Assembly: GCF_000757385.1 (NCBI RefSeq)
Contig: NZ_JRHH01000005.1
Span: 248,001-312,000, forward strand
Source: Flavobacterium aquatile LMG 4008 = ATCC 11947
GTDB lineage: Bacteria; Bacteroidota; Bacteroidia; Flavobacteriales; Flavobacteriaceae
Direction: 5' to 3'
Length of the DNA stretch: 64,000 nt
This document shows, in pieces, positions 1-8,580 of the stretch. How positions within the stretch are numbered: position 1 is the first letter of the stretch; each line of letters starts with the position of its first letter. The translations under genes were made by a program, and so were the position numbers. The notes under the pieces are model-generated. The model had not been told where the DNA came from. It saw only the letters and a list, made by a program, of their open reading frames with translations, and ran no database searches.

Positions 1-638
1 TGACTAGCAGCAACTACTTGACCTCTTTCTACAAATACTTCGTCAATTGTTCCAGAAAATGGCGCTCTAATAACAGTTTTAGACAATTGTGCTTTGGCTT
101 GAGCAACCGATTTTTGCAAACTAATCATCTGTGTTTGAGCTTGTAAATATTGAATTTCTGATCCAATTTTTTGATTCCAAAGATTTTTCTGTCTTTCGAA
201 TGTTGTTTTTGCTAATTGATATTGTGTTTCTAAATTAGCTACTTGTTGGCTAGAACCACCATCATCTACACGACCAAGAATTTGACCTTTAGAAACTTTT
301 TGTCCCGCTTTTACATTCAGTGAAACTAATGTTCCAGGCATTTCTGGTTGAATTAAGATGTTTTCTTTAGTGTCAACACTTCCTTGAATTTCAAGATAAT
401 GATTGAAAGTAGTGTCTTTTACAGCGATAACAGAAACTAATGCTTCGTCAACTTTTACATCTAATGTTGCTAAAGCTTCATCAATTTTTGCTAAATCTGC
501 TTGGATTAGAGCTTTCTTAGCTTGAAGTTCTTTTACATTCTTAGCGTTTATTAAATCATCTATACTTGCTGTATTTTCTTTCTTAGAACATGAAAATAAT
601 GTCAGCGATAAAACGGTTATTAAAAGTATTTTTCTCAT
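1..638 (-). CDS. RND efflux periplasmic adaptor (HlyD/MFP family), partial
   Basis: This is the adaptor that would bridge an inner-membrane RND pump and the TolC channel encoded just upstream. About 212 residues are visible; the C-terminus lies beyond the window. The protein starts MRKILLITVLSLTLFSC, a lipoprotein signal with Cys at residue 17. A coiled-coil-like stretch rich in Ala, Lys and Leu follows (about residues 30-60), then a biotinyl/lipoyl-like half-motif (IQPEMPGTLVSLNVKAG), a helical hairpin, and the returning half (VIRAPFSGTIDEVFVERG). That order is diagnostic of membrane fusion proteins. The gene begins 23 bases after the TolC stop, so it is the third gene of the tetR-tolC-adaptor operon. 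The pump gene is presumably next, outside the window. The substrate cannot be told from sequence. Confidence 0.93.
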   Translation of the reverse strand, partial: MRKILLITVLSLTLFSCSKKENTASIDDLINAKNVKELQAKKALIQADLAKIDEALATLDVKVDEALVSVIAVKDTTFNHYLEIQGSVDTKENILIQPEMPGTLVSLNVKAGQKVSKGQILGRVDDGGSSQQVANLETQYQLAKTTFERQKNLWNQKIGSEIQYLQAQTQMISLQKSVAQAKAQLSKTVIRAPFSGTIDEVFVERGQVVAAS

Positions 639-661
639 CTTATTTTGGATTATTCTGTTTG

Positions 662-2002
662 TTATTGGTTACCTATTATTTTTTCTAATGCTGCTTTTTT
701 ATTGATTACATCAACCATAGCTTGCAAATAATTTTGTTGTGATGTATAAAGTTGTCGTTGCGCTTCAGTAAAATCAAAGCTGCTAGAAAGTCCTTCTTTA
801 AATTTTATTTGTTGTTTGTTTTCGATGCGTTCTGCCAATCCCAAACTTTCTTTAGAACTATTATATTGCTCAATGCTGTATTCATAATCGCTTTTAGCAT
901 TTTGATACGCAAGTTTTAATTTTTGTTCTGTTTCTGTTAAATCAGTTTTAGCTTTTTCTAAAGCAATTTGAGCTTGTTGTGTCCTTGCACTTCTTGCAAA
1001 ACTGCTAAAAATTGGAACGTTTAAAGTAATTCCCAAATTAGAATAATTAAAGTATTTTTGGTCTGAGTTGAAGAATGTGAATTTATCTCCAAAAGAATTA
1101 TAACCAAAATTAACTCCAGCTGATAATGAAGGTAATGCTTTGCTTTTTTCAAGCTTCATCTCAAGATTACGTTGTTCTACAAAATTTTGAGTAATAACAT
1201 AATTGATGTTGCTTGTTGCATTAAAATCGGTGCTTTTAAGAGCTAAATCTAGATTTTTCTGAGTTAAATCGTCCAATTTATCGGTCAATGTTAATTCGTC
1301 TTCAATTTCAATTCCTAAATTTACTTTCAACATTTTTAGACTAATGTCTTTAAGTCTTGTAACATAATTTAAATTATTATTTACAGAGGCTAGAGTAATT
1401 TTTAGTTGCTCAACATTTTCTTCTTCGATAAGTCCGTTTTTAAATGTTTGGTCAGTATCAAACAAAGTTTTCTCTAAAACGGTTTTATTTTTTTGAAGAA
1501 TTTGAACGCTTTCATCAGCCAATAAAACACTTCCGTATGCATTGATAATCATCTCTCTAACATCAATATCGGTTTTCTTTTTGCTATTTTCATAAAATTG
1601 AAGATAGGTTTTAGAAGCTTGTAACGCCACAATATAAGAACCATCAAATAACAATTGAGTTAAAGATAAATTTCCTGTAGCATTGTGTTTTGTTCCAAAA
1701 GCTACTTCTTGAAAAGTTCCTGGTGTTCCTCCAAAAATTTCAGCTGGAATTAATGATTTTTGAATTTCAAAGTTGTTTTGATAACTAATCGATCCATTAA
1801 TTTGAGGCAATCCAGAAGCTGTAGTTTCCCACTTTTTCTTTTTAGCCATTTCTATATCTCGATTTGCATTGATTGCCGATCGATTATTGGTTGTAGCATG
1901 CGTTATAGCTTGATCTAGGCTAAACGTGTAGCTTTTTTTCTCTTCTTGTGCTTGCATGATTGATGCAAAAAGAAGTAAGGTTAGTATTATTTTGTTTTTC
2001 AT
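662..2002 (-). CDS. TolC family outer-membrane efflux protein
   Basis: Outer-membrane channel of a tripartite efflux system. It has 446 residues with a signal peptide ending near residue 18 (FASIMQAQ) and two homologous outer-membrane-efflux halves of long alpha-helices plus short strands, with typical elements such as LDQAITHATTNNRSA at the start and ALEKAKTDLTETEQKLKLAYQNA-like helices (about residues 345-370) late in the second half. Length is normal for the family (430-480). It lies 10 bases downstream of the TetR gene and 23 bases upstream of the adaptor gene, so the three are transcribed together from the promoter/operator near position 2670. Which drug or metabolite it exports is not visible. 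Confidence 0.93.
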   Translation of the reverse strand: MKNKIILTLLLFASIMQAQEEKKSYTFSLDQAITHATTNNRSAINANRDIEMAKKKKWETTASGLPQINGSISYQNNFEIQKSLIPAEIFGGTPGTFQEVAFGTKHNATGNLSLTQLLFDGSYIVALQASKTYLQFYENSKKKTDIDVREMIINAYGSVLLADESVQILQKNKTVLEKTLFDTDQTFKNGLIEEENVEQLKITLASVNNNLNYVTRLKDISLKMLKVNLGIEIEDELTLTDKLDDLTQKNLDLALKSTDFNATSNINYVITQNFVEQRNLEMKLEKSKALPSLSAGVNFGYNSFGDKFTFFNSDQKYFNYSNLGITLNVPIFSSFARSARTQQAQIALEKAKTDLTETEQKLKLAYQNAKSDYEYSIEQYNSSKESLGLAERIENKQQIKFKEGLSSSFDFTEAQRQLYTSQQNYLQAMVDVINKKAALEKIIGNQ

Positions 2003-2012
2003 TGATTGATAA

Positions 2013-2609
2013 TTATTTATTAAGATTAAGTAAGTTTTTTTCTAGTTCTACAAGTCCTTCAGCTGTTGCAATTGCTCTTGTATGGTATTCCAATGCTTTG
2101 GCTTCAAGTTCGTACGCTTCTTTTTCTAATCGAGTATTTTCGTTGATTGAAAAAATTAAGGTGTAATAAAATTTTACTGCTGCTTCAATATCTGTTTCTG
2201 GACGATATAAACCTTGTTTAATCCCTTTTTCAATATTTTGTCGAAACATTTGACTGCAGTCTTCAATCTCATTTTCCATCATTTTTTGATAAATTTCGGG
2301 ATAATGTTTTTTTAGTTGATATGCTGGAGATTGGTCAAATGCTTGAAACATTTCTTGAAACATTTCACGTAGTTGAAAATTTTCGGCAATGGCATTATGA
2401 TTTTCAGAAACCACTTTATCCATTAAAGCATGTATTTTTTGATGAACAACTTCTGTTCCTTCCTCAATAAGCATTTCTTTGTTGCTGAAATATTTGTAAA
2501 TCGTTTTTTTTGAAATACACATTTCTCCGGCAATATCATCCATAGTTACGCTTTTGAAACCAAGTTTCAAAAACATGTCGGTCGCTTTTTTAATGATTTT
2601 CTCTTTCAT
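2013..2609 (-). CDS. TetR/AcrR family transcriptional regulator of the efflux operon
   Basis: DNA-binding repressor, first gene of the efflux operon. The 198-residue protein has the N-terminal TetR helix-turn-helix at about residues 22-42 (VTMDDIAGEMCISKKTIYKYF, the last part being the YxxF recognition-helix signature) and a divergent ligand-binding C-terminal part, as usual in the family. Directly upstream (2672-2703) is a 9+9-base inverted repeat with a 14-base spacer, placed between the -33 and -7 promoter regions, which fits autorepression. The same operator is found upstream of the neighbouring YceI-like gene at 3300-3331, so this protein probably represses both units. The inducer is unknown. 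Confidence 0.92.
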   Translation of the reverse strand: MKEKIIKKATDMFLKLGFKSVTMDDIAGEMCISKKTIYKYFSNKEMLIEEGTEVVHQKIHALMDKVVSENHNAIAENFQLREMFQEMFQAFDQSPAYQLKKHYPEIYQKMMENEIEDCSQMFRQNIEKGIKQGLYRPETDIEAAVKFYYTLIFSINENTRLEKEAYELEAKALEYHTRAIATAEGLVELEKNLLNLNK

Positions 2610-2661
2610 TTTTTTAATTTATTTGAAAATAAACTTTTCTAATCTAATCTATTTTCGGGTG

Positions 2662-2669
2662 CAAATATA
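2662..2669 (-). promoter_or_regulatory. -7 promoter box of the tetR-tolC-adaptor operon
   Basis: Read on the minus strand the sequence is TATATTTG, an exact match to the Bacteroidota -7 consensus TAnnTTTG. It lies 53 bases upstream of the TetR start codon. The palindromic operator begins 2 bases upstream of it, so a bound repressor would cover the promoter. Confidence 0.7.
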
Positions 2670-2671
2670 TA

Positions 2672-2703
2672 TTGGAAACTCTGAATACTAAAATAGTTTC
2701 CAA
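2672..2703. promoter_or_regulatory. Putative TetR operator, copy 1 (efflux operon)
   Basis: Inverted repeat TTGGAAACT (2672-2680) and AGTTTCCAA (2695-2703), perfect 9-base arms, 14-base spacer. It sits just upstream of the -7 box of the tetR operon. The same arms with the same spacer recur at 3300-3331. The shared sequence continues past the right arm (both have an ATTTACATAAATTTAACATT stretch), so the two promoter regions look like one duplicated ~65-base block. Confidence 0.75.
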
Positions 2704-2729
2704 ATTATTTACATAAATTTAACATTTAT

Positions 2730-3260
2730 TTAATTAATGATTTCAAATTCTAAATTGGCTGTAATATTAATATTTGAACCAATTAACAATCCATTACTTT
2801 CTTGATTTGAATTAGAATATAATCCAAAATCCTTGCGATTAATTTCTCCTATAATTTCTAAAAGTACTTTTGATGATTGGTTATTCGATTCTAATGCAGC
2901 AATTTTAGCATCGAGTTCAACCACTTTTGTAATGTTGTTTATTGTTAAATTTCCTTTTACAAAATTGATGTCGTTATTTATTTTTTCAAAAGAAGTTGAT
3001 TTAAAAGTTACCAATGGATATTGATTGGAATTAATGAAATCTTTCAAATTTAAATTACTATCAACATGTTCTAGTTTGCCTTCTTTTTTATTTACATCCA
3101 AAACAAATTCGACATTAGCATTAATAAGTTGATTGTTTACAATGTCAATTGTACTCGAAAGTTTATTGAATGAACTGTCTAGATAGGCAATAATTGAGTT
3201 TTTCGCTCTAATCATGAAATCAGATTGATTGGTGTTCAAATTCCATTTAGTTATTGTCAT
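2730..3260 (-). CDS. YceI-like domain protein, apparently cytoplasmic
   Basis: The 176-residue protein resembles the YceI/lipocalin-like beta-barrel family, whose members bind isoprenoids or other amphiphiles. Typical elements are the start (TKWNLNTNQSDFMIRAKNS), the central LVTFKST segment, GNLTINNITKVVELD near residue 105, and the INRKDFGL motif near residue 140. There is no signal peptide, unlike the periplasmic E. coli protein; the protein starts MTITKWNLN. It is a single-gene unit whose promoter (-7 box 3290-3297) is overlapped by the second copy of the TetR-type operator. This suggests induction together with the efflux operon. Family assignment is fairly secure; ligand and role are unknown. 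Confidence 0.8.
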   Translation of the reverse strand: MTITKWNLNTNQSDFMIRAKNSIIAYLDSSFNKLSSTIDIVNNQLINANVEFVLDVNKKEGKLEHVDSNLNLKDFINSNQYPLVTFKSTSFEKINNDINFVKGNLTINNITKVVELDAKIAALESNNQSSKVLLEIIGEINRKDFGLYSNSNQESNGLLIGSNINITANLEFEIIN

Positions 3261-3289
3261 TTTCAGTAGATTAAGGTTGAATTATTTGA

Positions 3290-3297
3290 CAAATGTA
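3290..3297 (-). promoter_or_regulatory. -7 promoter box of the YceI-like gene
   Basis: Minus-strand TACATTTG matches TAnnTTTG, about 30 bases upstream of the start codon at 3260. A TTTTGG element at 3316-3321 on the minus strand gives a -33 box with about 19 bases between. The operator arms lie in and around this spacer. Confidence 0.75.
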
Positions 3298-3299
3298 TA

Positions 3300-3331
3300 T
3301 TGGAAACTTTAGATACCAAAATAGTTTCCAA
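3300..3331. promoter_or_regulatory. Putative TetR operator, copy 2 (YceI-like gene)
   Basis: Arms TTGGAAACT (3300-3308) and AGTTTCCAA (3323-3331) with a 14-base spacer, identical in arms and spacing to the site at 2672-2703. It covers the spacer and -33 region of the yceI-like promoter. This is the evidence that the TetR protein encoded at 2013-2609 controls a two-unit regulon. Confidence 0.75.
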
Positions 3332-3416
3332 AGTATTTACATAAATTTAACATTTCGATAAAAATTCACTTTTGTAATCCTGTTGGAATAACGTAAATTA
3401 GCCAAAAATTACTTTT

Positions 3417-4391
3417 ATGCATTCTATTTATCAGTACCAAGAATTTATTTCCGATTATTTACAGTCGCAATATGAAACTAAAGAGCCTAGAAATCTTTAT
3501 GAGCCAATTCATTATATTTTAGATCTTGGCGGAAAAAGAATGCGTCCTGTTCTGACATTGATGAGCGCAGAAGTATTTGATGCCGATTTTAAACTAGCAC
3601 TTCCAGCAGCATTGGCAGTTGAGGTTTTTCATAATTTTTCACTAGTTCATGATGATATTATGGATGATGCACCGTTGCGAAGAGGAAATGAAACGGTACA
3701 TGAGAAATGGAATGTCAATACCGCAATTTTATCTGGTGATGCTATGTTGATTTTGGCGTATCAATATTTTGAACAATACAATACCGAAGTTTTTAGAGAT
3801 TTGGCAAAGCTTTTTAGCAAAACTGCGCTTGAAGTTTGCGAAGGACAACAATACGACGTAGATTTTGAAACTCGTGATGATGTTACTATTCCTGAATATC
3901 TAAAAATGATTGAATATAAAACCGCAGTTTTAGTTGCGGCAGCAATGAAAATGGGTGCTATTGTAGCCGAAACTTCTAAAGAAAATGCTGATTTAATTTA
4001 TGATTTCGGATTGAATTTAGGATTGGCTTTTCAATTACAGGACGATTATTTGGACGCTTTTGGAAATCCAGAAACCTTCGGAAAACAAGTTGGTGGTGAT
4101 ATTATTGAAAACAAAAAAACCTACTTATATCTAAAAGCAATCGAATTTTCGAATGATAATCAAAAGGAACAATTGTTGCATTTATTTTCAATTCAACCCG
4201 ATGATAATTCGGATAAAATAGAATCTGTAAAATCTATTTTTAATGAATCTGGTGCGTCTGATGCAACTAAAAAAGCCATTCAAGATTATACTTTAAAAGC
4301 ATTTGATACCTTACAAAATATAGGAATTGACAACGAGAAAAAAGATATCTTACGATCTTTTGGAGAAAATTTAATGGGTAGAAAAGTATAA
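3417..4391 (+). CDS. Polyprenyl synthetase family protein (trans-prenyltransferase)
   Basis: Condenses isopentenyl diphosphate with an allylic diphosphate to make linear prenyl diphosphates. The 324-residue protein has both Asp-rich motifs: DDIMD at residues 79-83 (followed by DAPLRRG) and DDYLD at 209-213, plus GGKRMRP at 38-44. All are needed for magnesium-diphosphate binding. The product chain length (farnesyl, geranylgeranyl or longer) cannot be fixed from sequence here. The stop codon overlaps the start of the next gene (TAATG at 4389-4393), indicating translational coupling. A one-mismatch -7 box (CACTTTTG, 3367-3374) lies upstream. Confidence 0.93.
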   Translation: MHSIYQYQEFISDYLQSQYETKEPRNLYEPIHYILDLGGKRMRPVLTLMSAEVFDADFKLALPAALAVEVFHNFSLVHDDIMDDAPLRRGNETVHEKWNVNTAILSGDAMLILAYQYFEQYNTEVFRDLAKLFSKTALEVCEGQQYDVDFETRDDVTIPEYLKMIEYKTAVLVAAAMKMGAIVAETSKENADLIYDFGLNLGLAFQLQDDYLDAFGNPETFGKQVGGDIIENKKTYLYLKAIEFSNDNQKEQLLHLFSIQPDDNSDKIESVKSIFNESGASDATKKAIQDYTLKAFDTLQNIGIDNEKKDILRSFGENLMGRKV

Positions 4392-4741
4392 TGTTCATTG
4401 CTCCAATAAATACTGACCAATTACTTTCTGAAGCAGAAAAAGAAAATTTATACCTCAAATTAATTGAGCAAATAAACAAGGATTTCAATTTGGCCAATGA
4501 ACCAGTAGATTTTCATAGTAGTACAACTCCGGACGAATTGAAAATTCAACTTCATGAGAAAATTTACCGACTAATTCAATATAAGTTTGCCGAATATTTA
4601 AACCTACTTTACATCATTGATGTTCCTGAAGATCAAGTAAAAAAGTTAGATGGTTCTGATATTTCTGAACTTTCTGGGCAAGTAGCTTTTTTGGTTTTAA
4701 AACGTGAATGGATGAAAGTTTGGTTTAGAAATAGGTATTAA
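4391..4741 (+). CDS. Small conserved-looking hypothetical protein coupled to prenyl synthetase
   Basis: I do not recognise the family. The 116 residues are mostly alpha-helical and charged (EAEKENLYLKLIEQINKDF near the start), with no signal peptide or membrane segment, so the protein is likely cytoplasmic. The start codon overlaps the stop of the prenyl synthetase gene (TAATG), and the two are co-translated; a role linked to the synthetase or simple operon companionship are both possible. Its last 4 bases overlap the convergent gene at 4738. Confidence 0.75.
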   Translation: MFIAPINTDQLLSEAEKENLYLKLIEQINKDFNLANEPVDFHSSTTPDELKIQLHEKIYRLIQYKFAEYLNLLYIIDVPEDQVKKLDGSDISELSGQVAFLVLKREWMKVWFRNRY

Positions 4742-5106
4742 AGTATTTCTAAAATTGAAGTAATTGCGCCAAAAATAAACGCACTTCCCAAATCTTTTGT
4801 GCCACTTGGATTGAATGAATCAATGCGTTGTCCTTCAAATCCGTAAACAGAGAAAGTTTTGGTATTACTCATTCTGTAACTTTTACCAAGAACATAGTAA
4901 TTGTCGTTTAAATTGGTAATGGGATTGTAAAGTGAAAGGTTACCTTTTTTAGAAAGAAAGTTATTTTTATTCAAATTAATTTGAAAGGAAACAGGCTTTA
5001 AATTTACTGATGCTAAACTTGGCAAAAATCTATAATTAATTGTGTTGTTTTGCCCAAAACTTACAACACAAACAAACAAAAACGAAATGTAAAATAATTT
5101 CTTCAT
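4738..5106 (-). CDS. Small secreted hypothetical protein
   Basis: A 122-residue protein with a clear signal peptide (MKKLFYISFLFVCVVSFGQ, cleavage after residue 19). No family recognised. The mature part is polar with aromatic residues and a C-terminal hydrophobic stretch (AFIFGAITSILEIL). It is the second gene of a minus-strand pair, 3 bases after the beta-barrel gene at 5110-5649, and its 3' end overlaps the convergent gene by 4 bases. Periplasmic or envelope location is inferred from the signal peptide only. Confidence 0.75.
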   Translation of the reverse strand: MKKLFYISFLFVCVVSFGQNNTINYRFLPSLASVNLKPVSFQINLNKNNFLSKKGNLSLYNPITNLNDNYYVLGKSYRMSNTKTFSVYGFEGQRIDSFNPSGTKDLGSAFIFGAITSILEIL

Positions 5107-5109
5107 AGT

Positions 5110-5649
5110 TTAAAAATAAACCCTTACAAAAGGCATTAATGCATCACCATAAACATTTTTATCTTCATTGAACAATACATTGTATCGTGCGCCAATAGTA
5201 ATATTTTCCATGCGATAACCTGCGCCTAAAAATAAACCGGTGTTCCAGAATTTATCGGAAAAATTGGTATCTTCATAATTTACATTCACACGCAATTGTT
5301 CTAACTCAACCGATAATTGTATTTCAGGAATTGGATTTACTAAACCAATTAAACTTCCACCATATTGACTTGACGAATAAAAATCTCTTTGTCTTAAATA
5401 ACTGTATTGCAGTCCAGCTCCAAACGCTAAATATTCATTAACATTATAAATCGCACTTGGTGCAATGGAAATATTTGTAAATCCAGAACCAAAACCTAAT
5501 CCTAATCCACCTCCAAATTGCACACGACTCCAAAAATCACTTTTTGCATTATTTTCTGGCATTTGTTGCGCCGAAATTGTAAAACTTAAACCGATAAAAA
5601 ACAGAAATGTTAATCTTTTTGTTAAAATCTGTAAAGTATTCTTTTTCAT
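5110..5649 (-). CDS. Outer-membrane beta-barrel protein, small
   Basis: A 179-residue protein with a signal peptide ending FTISAQQ (about residue 28) and then alternating aromatic/glycine strands (GGGLGLGFGSGFTNISIAPSA, YNVNEYLAFGAGLQYSYL, FLGAGYRMENITIGARYNV), ending in VRVYF, an aromatic C-terminus typical of outer-membrane barrels. About eight strands are plausible. Function unknown. The gene is divergent from the 2-oxoglutarate dehydrogenase E1 gene. From memory, similar small barrel proteins beside sucA are sometimes labelled alpha-ketoglutarate decarboxylase in flavobacterial records; nothing in this sequence supports an enzyme. Confidence 0.8.
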   Translation of the reverse strand: MKKNTLQILTKRLTFLFFIGLSFTISAQQMPENNAKSDFWSRVQFGGGLGLGFGSGFTNISIAPSAIYNVNEYLAFGAGLQYSYLRQRDFYSSSQYGGSLIGLVNPIPEIQLSVELEQLRVNVNYEDTNFSDKFWNTGLFLGAGYRMENITIGARYNVLFNEDKNVYGDALMPFVRVYF

Positions 5650-5716
5650 GCTTCTATATATAGTTAATTAGCGATATAAAAGTAGTAAAAACATTGAAAG
5701 ATTGTTATAATTATTT

Positions 5717-5724
5717 TACTTTTG
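5717..5724 (+). promoter_or_regulatory. -7 promoter box of sucA
   Basis: TACTTTTG matches TAnnTTTG, 39 bases upstream of the sucA start codon. A TTG at 5694-5696 is a reasonable -33 element with a 20-base spacer. Confidence 0.65.
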
Positions 5725-5763
5725 CATAAATTTTTTTAACACAACGAATATTTTATCTAAATT

Positions 5764-8535
5764 ATGGATAGGTTTTCCTTTTTAAACGCAGCACACACCG
5801 AATTTTTCGCGCAAACATACGATCAATATTTACTTAATCCAGATTCTGTTGAACCTAGTTGGAGAGCTTTCTTTCAAGGTTTCGATTTTGGAATGACAAC
5901 TTACAATGAAGAGAATGTTGGGCAACAGTTGGCAAATTTTGCATCTGAGAATCAAGATTGTTCTATAGTTTCCGATAAAATTCAAAAAGAGTTCAATGTT
6001 CTCAAACTAATTGATGGTTACAGAACACGTGGTCACCTTTTTACCCAAACCAATCCGGTACGTGAAAGAAGAACTTACGAACCAAATTTGGATTTATCTA
6101 ATTTCGGATTATCAGACGCCGATTTAAATACCGTTTTTGATGCTGCCAAAATACTTGGTCATCAACCAAAAACACTTAAAGAAATTATAGCTCATTTAAA
6201 GAATGTATACTGCCAACATATTGGTATTGAGTACATGTACATGAGAAAACCAGAAGTTATTCAGTGGATTCAAGATCGAATTAATATTAACGATAATCTT
6301 CCAAATTTCAATCCAGAACAAAAGAAGCATATTCTTGGAAAATTAAATGAAGCCGTTTCTTTCGAAAATTTCCTTCATACAAAATACGTAGGTCAAAAAC
6401 GTTTTTCTCTTGAAGGAGGCGAAAGTATCATTCCAGCATTAGATTCATTAATTGAAGCTGCTGCTGAAAAAGGTGTAGAGCATTTCGTAATGGGAATGGC
6501 ACACCGTGGAAGATTGAATATTTTAGCCAATATCTTCGGAAAAGCTACACAAGATATCTTCTCAGAATTTGACGGAAAAGATTATGATAAAGAATATTTT
6601 GATGGAGACGTAAAATACCACTTGGGTTTAACTTCTGAAAGAAAAACAACTTCTGGTAAAAAAATCAATATCAATTTAGCTCCAAATCCTTCGCATCTTG
6701 AAACAGTTGGTGCTGTTATTGAAGGAATTGCTCGTGCTAAACAAGATAAATATTTTCCAGACGATTTCTCTAAAGTATTGCCGATTGCCGTTCACGGTGA
6801 TGCTGCAGTTGCCGGACAGGGAATTGTGTACGAAATTGTTCAAATGGCGCAACTTGACGGATACAAAACTGGAGGAACAATCCATATTGTAATCAACAAC
6901 CAAGTTGGATTTACCACTAATTACCAAGATGCACGTTCATCTGTTTACTGTACTGATGTAGCTAAAGTTACATTATCGCCAGTACTTCACGTAAATGCTG
7001 ACGATACTGAAGCTGTCGTTCATGCTATGTTGTTTGCGTTAGATTTCCGTATGCAATTTGGTCGTGACGTATTTATCGACTTATTAGGATACAGAAAATA
7101 CGGTCACAACGAAGGTGATGAACCTCGTTTTACACAACCAGTTTTATATAAAATTATTGCAAAGCACCAAAATCCAAGAGAGATTTACGCAGAAAAATTA
7201 ATTACTGCAGGAATTATCGATGCGGCATATATAACCAAAATTGAAAACGAATACAAAGATAAATTAGATGAGAATCTACAAGCTTCTCGTAAAAAAGATT
7301 TAACGATAATCAAACCTTTCTTGCAAGATGCATGGGAAGGATTTGAACAAGTTTCTGACGATGAAATGCTTAAAAAATTCGATACTAAATTCGATAAAAA
7401 GAAACTAGATCAAATAGCAAAAGAAATTTCAACACTTCCAGCAGACAAGAAATTCATCAACAAAATTTCTAAAATTGTTACCGATAGAAAAACAATGTAT
7501 GATAACAATGTTATCGATTGGGGAACAGCTGAATCATTGGCTTATGGTTCGCTTTTAACAGAAGGTTACGATGTTAGAATTTCTGGTCAAGACGTAGAAA
7601 GAGGTACATTCTCACACCGTCATGCTGTTGTAAAAGTAGAAGATAGCGAAGAAGAAGTAATTCTTTTAAATTCGATTTCAAATAAAAAAGGAAAGTTCAA
7701 TGTGTTCAATTCCTTCCTTTCAGAATATGGGGTTTTAGGTTTCGATTATGGATATGCTTTGGCAAATCCGAATGCGTTGACAATTTGGGAAGCACAATTT
7801 GGAGATTTCTCTAATGGTGCACAAATTATGATTGACCAATACATTTCATGTGGTGAAGACAAATGGAACAACCAAAACGGAATCGTACTTTTATTACCTC
7901 ACGGATACGAAGGTCAAGGTGCCGAACATTCATCAGCTAGAATGGAGCGTTATTTGCAACTGTGTGCACGTCATAATATGTATGTTGCCGATTGTACAAC
8001 GCCAGCCAATTTCTATCACTTGTTGAGAAGACAAATGAAAACGAAATTCCGTAAACCATTGGTAGTATTCTCACCAAAAAGTTTATTACGTCATCCATTA
8101 TGTGTTTCAACGCAAGATGAATTAGCCAATGGTGAATTCCAAGAAACTATCGACGACAATTTAGTAGATAAGAAAAAAGTAAAAACAGTAGTTTTTGTAA
8201 CAGGAAAATTCTATTATGATATTCTTGCCGAAAGAGAAAATAACGGTAGAAATGACGTAGCTTTGGTACGTATTGAGCAATTATTTCCATTGCCAGTAGA
8301 GCAATTAAAAGCAATTATCGCTAGTTATCCAAACGCAGACGATTATGTTTGGGCACAAGAAGAACCAAAAAATATGGGAGCTTACAGCTTTATGTTAATG
8401 AATTTCGATTTGGTAAAATGGAGATTAGCATCATTAAAAGCCTACGCAGCACCAGCAGCAGGAAGTCACACTAGAGATAGAAGACGTCACGCCGATGCAA
8501 TAAGAATGGTTTTTGACAAAAATTTGTTTAGATAG
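5764..8535 (+). CDS. sucA: 2-oxoglutarate dehydrogenase E1 component
   Basis: Thiamine-diphosphate-dependent decarboxylase of the TCA-cycle 2-oxoglutarate dehydrogenase complex. The 923-residue length fits the family (about 930). Visible signatures: the N-terminal segment FFAQTYDQYLLNPDSVEPSW that mediates E2 binding, GMAHRGRLNILANI, the ThDP-binding VHGDAAVAGQGIVYE, NNQVGFTT, the EGDEPRFTQP segment and the transketolase-like C-terminal half (GTFSHRHAVV; LPHGYEGQGAEHSSAR). It is followed on the same strand by the E2 gene after a 187-base gap that contains a REP-like repeat and a dispersed structured element. No E3 gene is in the window, so that subunit is shared or encoded elsewhere. Confidence 0.97.
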   Translation: MDRFSFLNAAHTEFFAQTYDQYLLNPDSVEPSWRAFFQGFDFGMTTYNEENVGQQLANFASENQDCSIVSDKIQKEFNVLKLIDGYRTRGHLFTQTNPVRERRTYEPNLDLSNFGLSDADLNTVFDAAKILGHQPKTLKEIIAHLKNVYCQHIGIEYMYMRKPEVIQWIQDRININDNLPNFNPEQKKHILGKLNEAVSFENFLHTKYVGQKRFSLEGGESIIPALDSLIEAAAEKGVEHFVMGMAHRGRLNILANIFGKATQDIFSEFDGKDYDKEYFDGDVKYHLGLTSERKTTSGKKININLAPNPSHLETVGAVIEGIARAKQDKYFPDDFSKVLPIAVHGDAAVAGQGIVYEIVQMAQLDGYKTGGTIHIVINNQVGFTTNYQDARSSVYCTDVAKVTLSPVLHVNADDTEAVVHAMLFALDFRMQFGRDVFIDLLGYRKYGHNEGDEPRFTQPVLYKIIAKHQNPREIYAEKLITAGIIDAAYITKIENEYKDKLDENLQASRKKDLTIIKPFLQDAWEGFEQVSDDEMLKKFDTKFDKKKLDQIAKEISTLPADKKFINKISKIVTDRKTMYDNNVIDWGTAESLAYGSLLTEGYDVRISGQDVERGTFSHRHAVVKVEDSEEEVILLNSISNKKGKFNVFNSFLSEYGVLGFDYGYALANPNALTIWEAQFGDFSNGAQIMIDQYISCGEDKWNNQNGIVLLLPHGYEGQGAEHSSARMERYLQLCARHNMYVADCTTPANFYHLLRRQMKTKFRKPLVVFSPKSLLRHPLCVSTQDELANGEFQETIDDNLVDKKKVKTVVFVTGKFYYDILAERENNGRNDVALVRIEQLFPLPVEQLKAIIASYPNADDYVWAQEEPKNMGAYSFMLMNFDLVKWRLASLKAYAAPAAGSHTRDRRRHADAIRMVFDKNLFR

Positions 8536-8560
8536 TCATTGCGAGGAACGAAGCAATCTC
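8536..8560 (+). repeat. REP-like repeat (GTCATTGCGAGGAACGAAGC type)
   Basis: The sequence directly after the sucA stop codon, GTCATTGCGAGGAACGAAGC followed by AATCTC, belongs to a dispersed repeat type common in many bacteria. A diverged copy occurs on the minus strand at 25154-25178, also directly after a stop codon (rpoN). Both copies are followed by the dispersed structured element. Confidence 0.6.
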
Positions 8561-8580
8561 AAATTCTTAATAAGTTTAAT

